A program made the translations under genes and the position numbers. The notes below the pieces were generated by a model. That model was not told the origin of the DNA, did not search any database, and saw nothing but the letters and a program-made list of their open reading frames with translations. A DNA stretch of 64,000 nt from Muricauda sp. SCSIO 65647 (GTDB lineage Bacteria > Bacteroidota > Bacteroidia > Flavobacteriales > Flavobacteriaceae). Positions within the stretch are counted from its first letter, which is position 1; the number at the start of each line of letters is the position of its first letter. The stretch lies in contig NZ_CP091037.1 of assembly GCF_021534965.1 (NCBI RefSeq), forward strand, positions 1,776,501 to 1,840,500, given 5' to 3'. This document shows, piece after piece, positions 8,599 through 16,689 of the stretch.

Positions 8599-9520
8599 CA
8601 GATTTTTTGTTTTTATTCAATTGTTTTCTGTTCAGAACCAAGTTCAGGCCTACTCTGAAATAGGCTCCGCTTCCTGGATCTAAGTCATAGATTTCTTCAC
8701 TTTCATCGTCCAGTACCTTGAGCGTGGCCGCGGGAACAAAGCCACCCCTTACCGTGAGGGCCAAGTTTTTTGCGAATTTTAGACGGTAGGCCAAACTGGC
8801 ATTGATGCCGTTAAATTGAAGTTTGGTGTTGGTCAGTATTCGATTGCCCTCGACGGCCACCTCGTTTGAGTTATTGCCAAATAGGCCCTCTGGCATCAAC
8901 GAGGCCGTGAAAAGGTGTCTATCGTTGATGCTGTAATTGATCCCGGTGATGGGCAATCCGAGGGAATAGCTCCAATGTTCGTTCAGTTTCTGTCGCAATG
9001 AAACAGCAGGCAAAATAGTGGGCTCTCCCAGCTGAGTACCGTACAATACGCCCAACATCAATACGGTATTGCGGTCAAAATTTCCCCATCTTTTGGTCAC
9101 GGCACCTATGGAATTGAACACAAAATCTTCAGAGCCCACACCGTTGCCTAGATTCGACATTAGCGAGGTACCACCCATAAGCATCAGCCCCCATGAATTT
9201 TTCAGGGGTCTGATAAACGAAAGACCGACTCTGGCCACGTGCATATTTTCGTAGGTGGTCAAGTCAATCACATTGGTTGATTCGTCGAAGACGAAATCAT
9301 AATATTGGTATCCTATATTAAATCCAATAATACTTTTGCCCACGGGTCGGGCCATATTCAAATCAATACGATAATTGGTAATCTCGGTACCGCCCAGATC
9401 GGGCAGAAATCCATATTGGATGGACACGGGTTGTATCTCACCGGGGGTTACCATTATGGGCATTTGGTTAAAGCATTTAAACGACCCAAGCAATACCAGT
9501 AGCAATATGTACCTTTTCAC
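8582..9520 (-). CDS. DUF6268-type outer-membrane beta-barrel, efflux operon
   Basis: A 312-residue protein starting with GTG at 9520. It has a short signal peptide, a mature part of alternating amphipathic strands with many Gly/aromatic residues, and a hydrophilic tail (KKSDDDEQ). The phrases QLGEPTILPAVSLRQKL and WSYSLGLPITGINY also occur in similar form in the protein at 12475-13377, so the two are paralogs; I assign both to DUF6268 from memory of the family. It is the first gene of the RND operon, which is an unusual leader for an efflux unit. Its role is unknown; a porin-like or surface function is inferred. Confidence 0.72.
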   Translation of the reverse strand: MKRYILLLVLLGSFKCFNQMPIMVTPGEIQPVSIQYGFLPDLGGTEITNYRIDLNMARPVGKSIIGFNIGYQYYDFVFDESTNVIDLTTYENMHVARVGLSFIRPLKNSWGLMLMGGTSLMSNLGNGVGSEDFVFNSIGAVTKRWGNFDRNTVLMLGVLYGTQLGEPTILPAVSLRQKLNEHWSYSLGLPITGINYSINDRHLFTASLMPEGLFGNNSNEVAVEGNRILTNTKLQFNGINASLAYRLKFAKNLALTVRGGFVPAATLKVLDDESEEIYDLDPGSGAYFRVGLNLVLNRKQLNKNKKSDDDEQ

Positions 9521-9536
9521 ACTCTTGGTTTTTTTT

Positions 9537-9568
9537 CAAAACTATTGCATGCACAATGCTGTAAACAA
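9537..9568 (-). promoter_or_regulatory. promoter of the RND efflux operon
   Basis: On the minus strand TTG (9568-9566), 21 bp, then TAGTTTTG (9544-9537) matches the Bacteroidota -33/-7 pattern. Transcription would start about 10 bp before the GTG at 9520, giving a very short leader, and this supports that start codon. Confidence 0.5.
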
Positions 9569-9674
9569 GATTAATAGACCGCCCAAATGATTGCCTATAC
9601 CAACTTCAGTTTTCTTTCCATCAACCCATATCTTGGGTTTCGTAGAGGAATTCTGCCTGTTTATAGGCAAAACC

Positions 9675-10937
9675 TTATTCTATTTTTCGTTTGAGGAACC
9701 AAAAGTCTTTCAACGAAAGATTGACGTTCAGTGTATGGATTTGTTCCTCTACCAAGATGCCTTCTGTTGCGCCTCGAGCAGTAAATCCATATGAGATATT
9801 GAGACTTGAAAGGGTTCTATTGCCCAAGGGTATGCCCAGGCCCGCTGTGATTGTGTAAGAGTCTATAGGGTTATCGTTAATGGCCAGATAACCGGTATTG
9901 TAATTGAAGCCGGCCCTATATTGTATTCGCTTAGAAAACAAATAACTATTTTCATCTTGGACATACTGTAAGCCAATTGCGTATTCTTCCTCATCGATAT
10001 ATTCTCCAACATTATCTTTTTGTTCGGTGGCGTTCCACAAGGCAAGTGAATAATCCATTGAAATACCCAAGCCCTCTGTGGGCTGCCATAAGAGCCCTGT
10101 GTTTATTTTCATTGGCAATTTAAAGTCATCAATGTCCAAACCTTGTTCGTCTTCCACCACCGAAGGCGCAAAATCAAGAGTTCTCTGTATTCTTCTATCT
10201 TGGCTTCCAGATAAGATTGTGGGCAAATCTACACCCCACGCCAAGACCAGATCAGAAACCGGTTCGATCTGAAGTCCTAGGCCGAATCTCAAACCGTTGT
10301 AATAATTGGTCTCCTCAATATTGAGCCCTGTCTCATTCGCAAATCCAGGTCCTGAGACAAGCTCACGTTCATCAATAGACCCAAAAAGGTAAGAGGCATA
10401 AAATCCAAAACGCAAATAATCGGTCGCTCCGTAGCCATATGATAACCTTAGGTCGTTCAGTGCCCCAGACCCAAAGACATTAGCCGTGAAATTTTCTAAA
10501 GAACCTTCAATATTGCTCTCAATACCGATTAGGGAGTAGCCGACATCGCTAAAAGGAACGATTGAGAGACCGAATGCGCTTTTGGCATCTAAGTTGGCCG
10601 CGATCGCGATGTTGGAAAAACTGCCGGCCAGCCTATTTTCGGTAGAGCTTCGATTTGAAATGGCGCTCAATTCGGCTAGAAAACCGAAGTCATAGATAAA
10701 GGTTTTGTCACCTAGATCGCCATATGAAGCGGGGTTCAGATTGTTTATGAGCGATGCACCGCTCAGCGCGTACCCACCTCTGCCCAGGGCACTATTGATG
10801 CCTACATTGGAGTTGCTGTTCACACCAAGTCCAAAAAGGGAGTAGGGCGAACCTGTCAAGTTGTTGGTCTGGGCAGTCAAGACCTGCAAAGAGCATAAAA
10901 GGGGAAGCATTAAGAAATAACGGTGCCTACTCATCAT
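9675..10937 (-). CDS. outer-membrane beta-barrel protein, FadL/PorV-like
   Basis: A 420-residue protein with a signal peptide (to about TAQ, residue 23) followed by SPYSLFGLG and LGRGGYALSGASLINNLNPASYGD. This opening is typical of Bacteroidota FadL/OmpP1-related barrels, in which Asn-Pro-Ala motifs line the hatch. The rest is repeated amphipathic strands ending in an aromatic strand (LKDFWFLKRKIE). The gene overlaps the preceding lipoprotein gene by 11 bp, so the two are co-transcribed. Transport of a hydrophobic compound or a role in surface-protein handling is possible; neither is shown. Confidence 0.75.
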   Translation of the reverse strand: MMSRHRYFLMLPLLCSLQVLTAQTNNLTGSPYSLFGLGVNSNSNVGINSALGRGGYALSGASLINNLNPASYGDLGDKTFIYDFGFLAELSAISNRSSTENRLAGSFSNIAIAANLDAKSAFGLSIVPFSDVGYSLIGIESNIEGSLENFTANVFGSGALNDLRLSYGYGATDYLRFGFYASYLFGSIDERELVSGPGFANETGLNIEETNYYNGLRFGLGLQIEPVSDLVLAWGVDLPTILSGSQDRRIQRTLDFAPSVVEDEQGLDIDDFKLPMKINTGLLWQPTEGLGISMDYSLALWNATEQKDNVGEYIDEEEYAIGLQYVQDENSYLFSKRIQYRAGFNYNTGYLAINDNPIDSYTITAGLGIPLGNRTLSSLNISYGFTARGATEGILVEEQIHTLNVNLSLKDFWFLKRKIE

Positions 10938-12255
10938 AGATGGCGTATGTTATGATTACCCTGGCTTCAAAATCAGAGTTGGATTCTCCTTGTAGCACCA
11001 CGCGGTTGACCGTTGCATTGAAATCTTCATTGAAGAGCACCAAAGAGGTTTCGGTATCCCGCTCCTCGGTCAACTTGCCATCCAAGAATATTCCAATGGG
11101 TATTTCATATCGGACGGTTCCAAATTCTTCCTCTTCACCCACGATCACGCCTTGTACAGCTCCGATCCCGGTTATGATTTCTTGTGCAATCACGTTGTTT
11201 CGGTCCAATATTCCTGTATTCAGGGTATCACGCACAGGGGTGTCTCCTGTATTGCTTACTTTCAGCGGCTTGATTTCAAGTTGGGCGTTCAAGATGGTTC
11301 CGGTACCCGGAATATCATAGAGTTTTTTAATCGTTGGGAAGACTATTTTTGTGGCGAATCCCGTGCCAGATTGAATGAAGGCCAAATCATCGATGGTGTC
11401 TGAAAATAGTTCATCCTCTTGGTCGACAAGACTGTCTAATGGACTGCCTTTGGTAGTTATATTGTTGAAGGAAACGGGGTTTTCAGGAAATGGATTGATA
11501 ACCAAGTCTAAGGTCTCCTCAGAGTCCTCAAACTCCTCCGGAACGGAATAAAAAAAGCGCAGATAAGTGTTCTCTTGGTTTTTTGAAAATCCTATTACGC
11601 TGCCATTCTCATCGAGATTGGGTTGAAGCGTCAAACCGTTCAGCACATCCCTGAGATCTTGATTGTTGTTGATGTCATTTTCCGCTATCTTTTCGAAAAT
11701 TTCTTGACCAAATTCAAAAGGCAATGAAATGTGCAGGGAATCTTCATCAATCGGTTCTGGCTCAAATGATCTTGATGCAATCGGTACCGAATCAAATTTT
11801 AGTCTGCTGGTATTATAAAAAAAGCCTTCTTCGGGTGTGACATCTTCCAATAGGCGATGCACATTGATTTGCATAAGCCTAGTGGTATCGTTATAGGAGT
11901 AGCCATCATAGCCCAAAATAAGGGCGACACTATCTAGCTCGGCATCTTCGGGCAAATCGTAAGGTCCAGTCACCGATTCTACCACGGGGGCCACCAATTC
12001 AAAGTAAGGCTCTGCCCTTACGGTTCCAAAATAGTCATCTATATATTGTCCATAGAGCAACCGAATGCTTTCTGAACTATTTATGCTATCAAACCGAAAA
12101 GTACTCATGCGTAGATCAAAGGTGTCGAGTACGATTACCCTAATGTTTGAGTTGACGAAATCTTGCCCTACTTCCAATGTCGGTATTTCACTGCTGTCAA
12201 TTGAACAGGCGGCCACTAACAAACAGATAAGTGATGCAACAGCTAATCTCCCCAT
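10927..12255 (-). CDS. DUF4270 family lipoprotein
   Basis: A 442-residue lipoprotein: the signal peptide ends in LLVAAC with the lipid-carrying cysteine at residue 17. The mature protein is all-beta and acidic, with the DUF4270 pattern of DSVALILGYDGYSYNDTT and a long middle with GTGFATKIVFPTIKKL. DUF4270 proteins are common in Flavobacteriia and their function is unknown. It is the first gene of a two-gene unit with the outer-membrane barrel gene, which it overlaps by 11 bp, suggesting that the two act together at the outer membrane. It is divergent from the LytTR-linked operon. Confidence 0.85.
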   Translation of the reverse strand: MGRLAVASLICLLVAACSIDSSEIPTLEVGQDFVNSNIRVIVLDTFDLRMSTFRFDSINSSESIRLLYGQYIDDYFGTVRAEPYFELVAPVVESVTGPYDLPEDAELDSVALILGYDGYSYNDTTRLMQINVHRLLEDVTPEEGFFYNTSRLKFDSVPIASRSFEPEPIDEDSLHISLPFEFGQEIFEKIAENDINNNQDLRDVLNGLTLQPNLDENGSVIGFSKNQENTYLRFFYSVPEEFEDSEETLDLVINPFPENPVSFNNITTKGSPLDSLVDQEDELFSDTIDDLAFIQSGTGFATKIVFPTIKKLYDIPGTGTILNAQLEIKPLKVSNTGDTPVRDTLNTGILDRNNVIAQEIITGIGAVQGVIVGEEEEFGTVRYEIPIGIFLDGKLTEERDTETSLVLFNEDFNATVNRVVLQGESNSDFEARVIITYAIYDE

Positions 12256-12474
12256 GTGGTGAATTAATTTTCAGCAAAGAAAATGGTATGCCTCTGGTAG
12301 TCGAACATTTTTATACCTACGGGCAAAATCTCTCTACAAACAAGACATATCTACCTACAGGTATAGTAAAGGTTCCGGTAGTCAAAATGACCTATTTGGT
12401 ATAAAAAATTCTGGCATCGGTATAATTTATTTAACGACGATCAAGCTTGGGTTTAGTTTTGGCACAAATTTTAA
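12256..12474. promoter_or_regulatory. divergent control region with repeated GGTAG/CTACC motifs
   Basis: This 219-bp region separates two envelope operons and contains a cluster of related short motifs: GGTAGTC at 12296-12302 and 12377-12383, ACCTACGGG at 12315-12323, and TACCTACAGGTA at 12352-12363 (an imperfect palindrome, TACCT/AGGTA). LytTR regulators typically bind pairs of short direct repeats, and a LytTR gene closes the operon to the right. Binding by that protein is an inference from the motif cluster and position. Confidence 0.4.
12454..12461 (+). promoter_or_regulatory. -7 element of the DUF6268/Kelch/LytTR operon
   Basis: TAGTTTTG matches TAnnTTTG exactly and lies 13 bp before the ATG at 12475, allowing a very short leader. 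It is the same octamer as in the RND operon promoter. No TTG is present at the expected -33 distance, which fits a promoter that needs an activator. Confidence 0.4.
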
Positions 12475-13377
12475 ATGTTGAATCGATATCTGGTATTGAT
12501 GGCATTGCTTTTTATATCGTCAGAAGTATTGTCGCAAAATGTTGAAAGCGGCAATACCCTAGGATTTGATTATCGAACTATGCCCAGTTTTGGAAACCAC
12601 CAATGGAACGCTATGCATTTTAGGGCAAACTACATTATTGAACTTGGATCAAAGACCGACATCGCGCTCTCAACTATGTACAGAAGTGATGACTTTACCT
12701 ATTTCGGACTATCAGATATTGATGAATCAGCGTTTGAGGATCTGCACTCCGTAGACCTTCAAATCGGTTGGCAACAAAAATTAAAGAAAAACTGGACGCT
12801 CAATGTAAGCTTCATGCCCAGGGCCGCCTCAAATTTTTCCGCATCTATGTCGAATGAGGATTTTTTCTTCATGTATGGGGCAAATCTAACAAAGCAGTGG
12901 AAGGGCCAGAAAGGAGAATATTCGATTACCATGGGCCTTGAACAAAATACGCTATTGGGCAAGCCTAGATTGTTGCCAACGGTCTCGATGAAATTTGACG
13001 GATATGATACATGGGGGTACACTATTGGTTTTCCAAGTTCAAGCGTAAATGCCCGAGTGGGCGAGCGACATCTTTTTTTGGCTTCTGCGGTTTTGGAAGG
13101 ACTGTATTTCAACAATTCTTCAGAGGGCATGCCAATGGTCTACGATCAGGTATACAATAGCTCGAAGTTAGCCTTTACGGGGCTTGATATTGGCCTGAGC
13201 CACAAGTATAGATTGCAGCCCAATATAACGACCCATGCGCGGGTCGGATTCTCTTTGTCAAATACATGGCAATTGCAAGATGGCGACACCAATGTCTTAT
13301 ATGACTTCAATGCTGACGAGACAATCTATTTTACTATGGGATTAACATATAACTTAAAACTATTTGCTGATGAGTAA
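12475..13377 (+). CDS. DUF6268-type outer-membrane beta-barrel, LytTR operon
   Basis: A 300-residue protein with a signal peptide (to about VLSQ, residue 21) and a beta-barrel-like mature part. It is a paralog of the first protein of the RND operon: compare LLGKPRLLPTVSMKF and WGYTIGFPSSSVNARVGERHLFLAS here with the equivalent LP.VS, W.Y..G.P and R.L..AS positions there. Its stop overlaps the Kelch lipoprotein start by 14 bp. The pairing with a surface lipoprotein and a two-component system suggests an outer-membrane complex under LytTR control. Function unknown. Confidence 0.72.
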   Translation: MLNRYLVLMALLFISSEVLSQNVESGNTLGFDYRTMPSFGNHQWNAMHFRANYIIELGSKTDIALSTMYRSDDFTYFGLSDIDESAFEDLHSVDLQIGWQQKLKKNWTLNVSFMPRAASNFSASMSNEDFFFMYGANLTKQWKGQKGEYSITMGLEQNTLLGKPRLLPTVSMKFDGYDTWGYTIGFPSSSVNARVGERHLFLASAVLEGLYFNNSSEGMPMVYDQVYNSSKLAFTGLDIGLSHKYRLQPNITTHARVGFSLSNTWQLQDGDTNVLYDFNADETIYFTMGLTYNLKLFADE

Positions 13378-14389
13378 TCAAATAGACCTTACAAGATTGA
13401 ATAAGAATCTTTTGAAGATTTTTCTTCCTCTTTTTATGGCGATGTCTTTCATATCCTGTTCAAGTGATGATGAAGACGATGAAAATATCGGAAACTGGGT
13501 TGACCGATCCATTTTTGATGGTACACCAAGAAGTGGAGCATTTGCCTTTACCATTGGCAATCTGGGCTACATGGGCACTGGCTTTGATGGAGACGACCGA
13601 TTAACCGATGTATGGGTATATGATATGGAGGGTAATTTTTGGTCACAATTGGCCAGTTTTCCGGGTGTTCCAAGAAGCTCTGCAGTAGCCTTTACCATTG
13701 AGGGAAATGGTTATGTTGGGCTTGGGTATGATGGTGACGATGAACTGGGTGACTTCTATCGCTACAATGTGAATTCAAATACATGGGACAGCATTACGCC
13801 TTTTTCCGGTTCTGCGCGTAGGGGCGCTGTTGGGTTCAATTCTGAAACCCATGGTTACGTGGGCAGCGGCTTCGATGGCGACAATGACAAAAAGGATTTT
13901 TGGAAGTTCGACCCAGGTACGGATTCTTGGACTGAAATAGTGGGCTTCGGCGGCAACAAAAGAAGGGATGCCACTACATTCACCATTGGAAACAAGGTCT
14001 ATTTTGGTACAGGAATCTCCAATGGTCTGAACCAAGAAGATTTCTGGGTGTTTGATATGGATTCTGAACAATGGAGCTCCTTACTTGACCTGGACGATGA
14101 TGATGACAATTTTATACTAAGGAACAATGCCGTTGGCTTCAGCATAGGGGACAAAGGCTATTTTGCCACAGGGGATGCTGGTTTTGGCGCATCGGTAGAT
14201 GTCTGGGAATATAACCCATCAACAGACCTTTGGGAAGAAAAGACAGAATATGAAGGAGCCACTAGACAAGGGGCGGTAGCATTTTACAATGGCACCCGGG
14301 CCTTTTTGGCACTGGGTCGCAGTGGTACGCTTTACCTTGATGACAATAGGGAATTCTTTCCTGACCAAGAAGAAGATGAGGATGATTAG
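13364..14389 (+). CDS. surface-type lipoprotein with Kelch repeats
   Basis: A 341-residue protein with a lipoprotein signal (FISC, cysteine at residue 32 from this start) followed at once by SSDDEDDE. An acidic stretch right after the cysteine is a known lipoprotein surface-export signal in Flavobacteriia, so it is probably on the outer face of the outer membrane. The mature part contains about six Kelch-type units of 45-50 residues with the pattern R.GA..F..G...GY.G.G.DG.....D.W.YD....W, forming a beta-propeller. The C-terminus is very acidic. The start at 13364 (or 13370) overlaps the barrel gene. Likely a binding or recognition protein; the ligand is unknown. Confidence 0.85.
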   Translation: MLMSNQIDLTRLNKNLLKIFLPLFMAMSFISCSSDDEDDENIGNWVDRSIFDGTPRSGAFAFTIGNLGYMGTGFDGDDRLTDVWVYDMEGNFWSQLASFPGVPRSSAVAFTIEGNGYVGLGYDGDDELGDFYRYNVNSNTWDSITPFSGSARRGAVGFNSETHGYVGSGFDGDNDKKDFWKFDPGTDSWTEIVGFGGNKRRDATTFTIGNKVYFGTGISNGLNQEDFWVFDMDSEQWSSLLDLDDDDDNFILRNNAVGFSIGDKGYFATGDAGFGASVDVWEYNPSTDLWEEKTEYEGATRQGAVAFYNGTRAFLALGRSGTLYLDDNREFFPDQEEDEDD

Positions 14390-14431
14390 CACTTTTTTCA
14401 TGACTTCGTTGAGTATTTTGTTTAAGTGGGG

Positions 14432-14470
14432 GTACCGGTTTTCCAGGGTTTGGGAGACCGGTACTATTTT
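14432..14470 (+). terminator. intra-operon hairpin, possible attenuator
   Basis: GTACCGGT (14432-14439) and ACCGGTAC (14457-14464) form a perfect 8-bp stem with a 17-nt loop, followed by TATTTTG. It lies between the Kelch and DUF4907 genes and could reduce read-through into the sensor genes or stabilise the upstream mRNA end. The T-tract is short, so termination is probably partial. Confidence 0.42.
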
Positions 14471-14474
14471 GTGA

Positions 14475-14816
14475 ATGGTGAAGAGAAGACACATAACCGC
14501 CCTTTTCATCATTGGATTGGTGATGGTTTTGATAGGATATTTTTCAGACAAAAAAATCCAGCAAGATCTTGACGATGATAGATACCGTCTAGAAGTCATG
14601 GAAGATACGGTCAATGATGGTTGGTACTATGAAATATATTTTGAAAACCATCTGGCCCTTCGTCAGAAATTTATACCCAGCATCTCTGAAAAACGATTTT
14701 TTATCACGGAAAGAGATGCCAAGAAAACGGGTAGTCTGGTTCTTGAGCGATTGAAGAGCGGTAAGTCACCGACAATCTCAAAAGACGATTTGTATAAGCT
14801 GGGAATAACATTTTAA
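14475..14816 (+). CDS. DUF4907 family small envelope protein
   Basis: A 113-residue protein with one N-terminal hydrophobic segment (about residues 9-23) serving as signal or anchor. The rest matches DUF4907: GWYYEIYFENHLALRQKFIPSI, then FFITERDAKKTGSLVLERLKSGK and a closing DLYKLGI. DUF4907 genes commonly sit next to Kelch lipoprotein genes in Flavobacteriia; the function is unknown. It is 85 bp after the Kelch gene, with a hairpin between, and 37 bp before the kinase gene. Confidence 0.72.
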   Translation: MVKRRHITALFIIGLVMVLIGYFSDKKIQQDLDDDRYRLEVMEDTVNDGWYYEIYFENHLALRQKFIPSISEKRFFITERDAKKTGSLVLERLKSGKSPTISKDDLYKLGITF

Positions 14817-14853
14817 AAAAGAGTATCTTCTGTTTTTATAAACTTGGGATACA

Positions 14854-15885
14854 TTGTTAAAGGTCAAAAAAATAAAAGAGTACTGGATTCATATCATTGC
14901 TTGGATTTGCATATTTTCCTTTCCGTTGAGTATTTCATACTTAGACTTGGGAGAAGTACAATTTGGAATGTTTTACAGAATGTTGCTCAATTTAGGGCTA
15001 CTCTACTTAAACTATCTTGTACTGGTCCCGATTCTTCTCTTGAGAAAGAAAACGCTTCTTTATGTGATAAGCTCGATCTTGGTTTTGATTTTGTTCAATT
15101 TAGTGGCAAATTCAATGATGCCTTTTGCCCCTCCAATCGAAAGGTTCAGATCGGTTCTTGAAAAAGGTGATATGGTCAGGTTACGAAAAATGCCTCACTT
15201 TTTCTCTTCTATCATGTCATTGACTTTCTTTATGCTCGGGGCGGTTCTGGGGCTTGCCAAAGACTACTACAAAAGAGATAAGATCAATCGCCAGATAAAG
15301 GTACAGAGCAAAGAGACCGAACTACAGTTTCTAAAAGCCCAATTGAACCCACATTTTCTTTTCAATTCTTTGAACAGTATTTACTCTTTGGTAAGAAATG
15401 GTTCGAATGAGGCTCCTGAAGCGGTGATAACACTTTCTGAATTAATGCGCTATATGTTGTACGAAGCCCAAGAAGATCTAGTGCCTTTGGCCAAGGAAAT
15501 TGAGTATATAAAGAACTATGTACATCTGCAATTGTATCGATTGTCTAATAGTGAGAATGTCAAACTAAAGATTTCAGGAGAGTACTCAGATAAAAAAATA
15601 TCCCCTTTGTTGTTGATTCCCTTTGTCGAAAATGCTTTTAAATATGGAACCGATTTCAAGGGAAAAACGTATGTAGACATCAAAATCCAAATTTTTGATG
15701 ATAGCTTGTTTTTTCAAGTGATAAATGGAATTGGAGCCTATCAAAAAGATGAACTGAGCTCAGGTATTGGGCTAACCAATATTCAAAACAGACTCGATCT
15801 TTTATATCCCAATGACCATCTCCTGAAAATTGACAAGAAGAACGGTTTCCATAGCGTACAATTAGAACTAAATCTAACGGCATGA
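14854..15885 (+). CDS. LytS-type sensor histidine kinase
   Basis: A 343-residue kinase with about four N-terminal membrane helices (roughly 12-30, 42-62, 68-88 and 118-136), no large extracytoplasmic domain, then a His_kinase domain with LKAQLNPHFLFNSLNSI in which His167 is the phosphate acceptor, and an HATPase domain with LLIPFVENAFKYG and SGIGLTNIQNRLDLLY. The start is a TTG at 14854; no ATG lies before the first helix. The gene ends in ATGA shared with the response-regulator start, so the two form a translationally coupled pair. With little outside the membrane, it may sense membrane state or the products of the operon. Confidence 0.92.
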   Translation: MLKVKKIKEYWIHIIAWICIFSFPLSISYLDLGEVQFGMFYRMLLNLGLLYLNYLVLVPILLLRKKTLLYVISSILVLILFNLVANSMMPFAPPIERFRSVLEKGDMVRLRKMPHFFSSIMSLTFFMLGAVLGLAKDYYKRDKINRQIKVQSKETELQFLKAQLNPHFLFNSLNSIYSLVRNGSNEAPEAVITLSELMRYMLYEAQEDLVPLAKEIEYIKNYVHLQLYRLSNSENVKLKISGEYSDKKISPLLLIPFVENAFKYGTDFKGKTYVDIKIQIFDDSLFFQVINGIGAYQKDELSSGIGLTNIQNRLDLLYPNDHLLKIDKKNGFHSVQLELNLTA

Positions 15886-16610
15886 ATTGTATTATCATCG
15901 ACGATGAGCCCTTGGCTTTGGGGATCATCAAGTCTTATTGTGAAGAGGTTGGCGGCATTCAAGTGCTTGACACGTATACCAATCCTTTAGATTCTGTGGA
16001 GATAATGCAGAGCGGAGAAGTTGATTTGGTTTTTTTGGATATTCAAATGCCGCAGATATCGGGCATAGAATTTGTGAAATCACTGGACAAGAAACCTCAC
16101 TTCATCTTTACTACGGCATATCCGCAATATGCGATTGAGGGGTTTAACCTCAATGCGATCGACTATTTGGTAAAGCCAATTCCCTTTGTGCGTTTTGTCA
16201 AAGCGGTCAACAGGGTAAAAGAACGTATTGCATTGAAGGTCGGTTCGCATCAAAAAACGGGCAATGTGTCTTCAGCAGATGGCCTTATGAATGATAACAA
16301 ATTCATTTTCGTGAAATCTGATTACGGAAATGTAAAAATTGAACTAGAAAATATAAGGTACATACAAGGACTTAAAGATTACCTCAAGATCAATGTTATC
16401 GACAGCAAGCCTATTCTTACCCTGATGAATTTCAAGGATATGGAAGATAAACTGGCAAGCAATGATTTTATACGGGTGCATCGATCATATATCATAAACG
16501 TAAACAGCATTGATTCTATTCAAAAGAGCAAAATCTTGATGCACGGTGAGAGGATTCCAATAGGTGAAAGTTTTAGAGAGGGTTTGATGAGAAGAATCGG
16601 GCTGCAATGA
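15882..16610 (+). CDS. LytTR-family response regulator
   Basis: A 242-residue protein with a receiver domain (acidic pocket Asp7/Asp8, phosphorylated Asp53 in LVFLDIQMP, conserved Lys in YLVKPIP) and a C-terminal LytTR DNA-binding domain (about 135-240, with IRYIQGLKDYLKI and FIRVHRSYIINV). It is coupled by a 4-bp overlap to the LytS-type kinase gene. The clustered GGTAG/CTACC motifs upstream of the operon are its most likely target, giving autoregulation together with the barrel, Kelch and DUF4907 genes. Confidence 0.93.
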   Translation: MNCIIIDDEPLALGIIKSYCEEVGGIQVLDTYTNPLDSVEIMQSGEVDLVFLDIQMPQISGIEFVKSLDKKPHFIFTTAYPQYAIEGFNLNAIDYLVKPIPFVRFVKAVNRVKERIALKVGSHQKTGNVSSADGLMNDNKFIFVKSDYGNVKIELENIRYIQGLKDYLKINVIDSKPILTLMNFKDMEDKLASNDFIRVHRSYIINVNSIDSIQKSKILMHGERIPIGESFREGLMRRIGLQ

Positions 16611-16689
16611 CCTTAAGTGAAAGAACAAAGGCTTCCCAGACAAAATAGATTTACCGCTGTCTCAAAACACCCGATCTAACTATTTCCGA

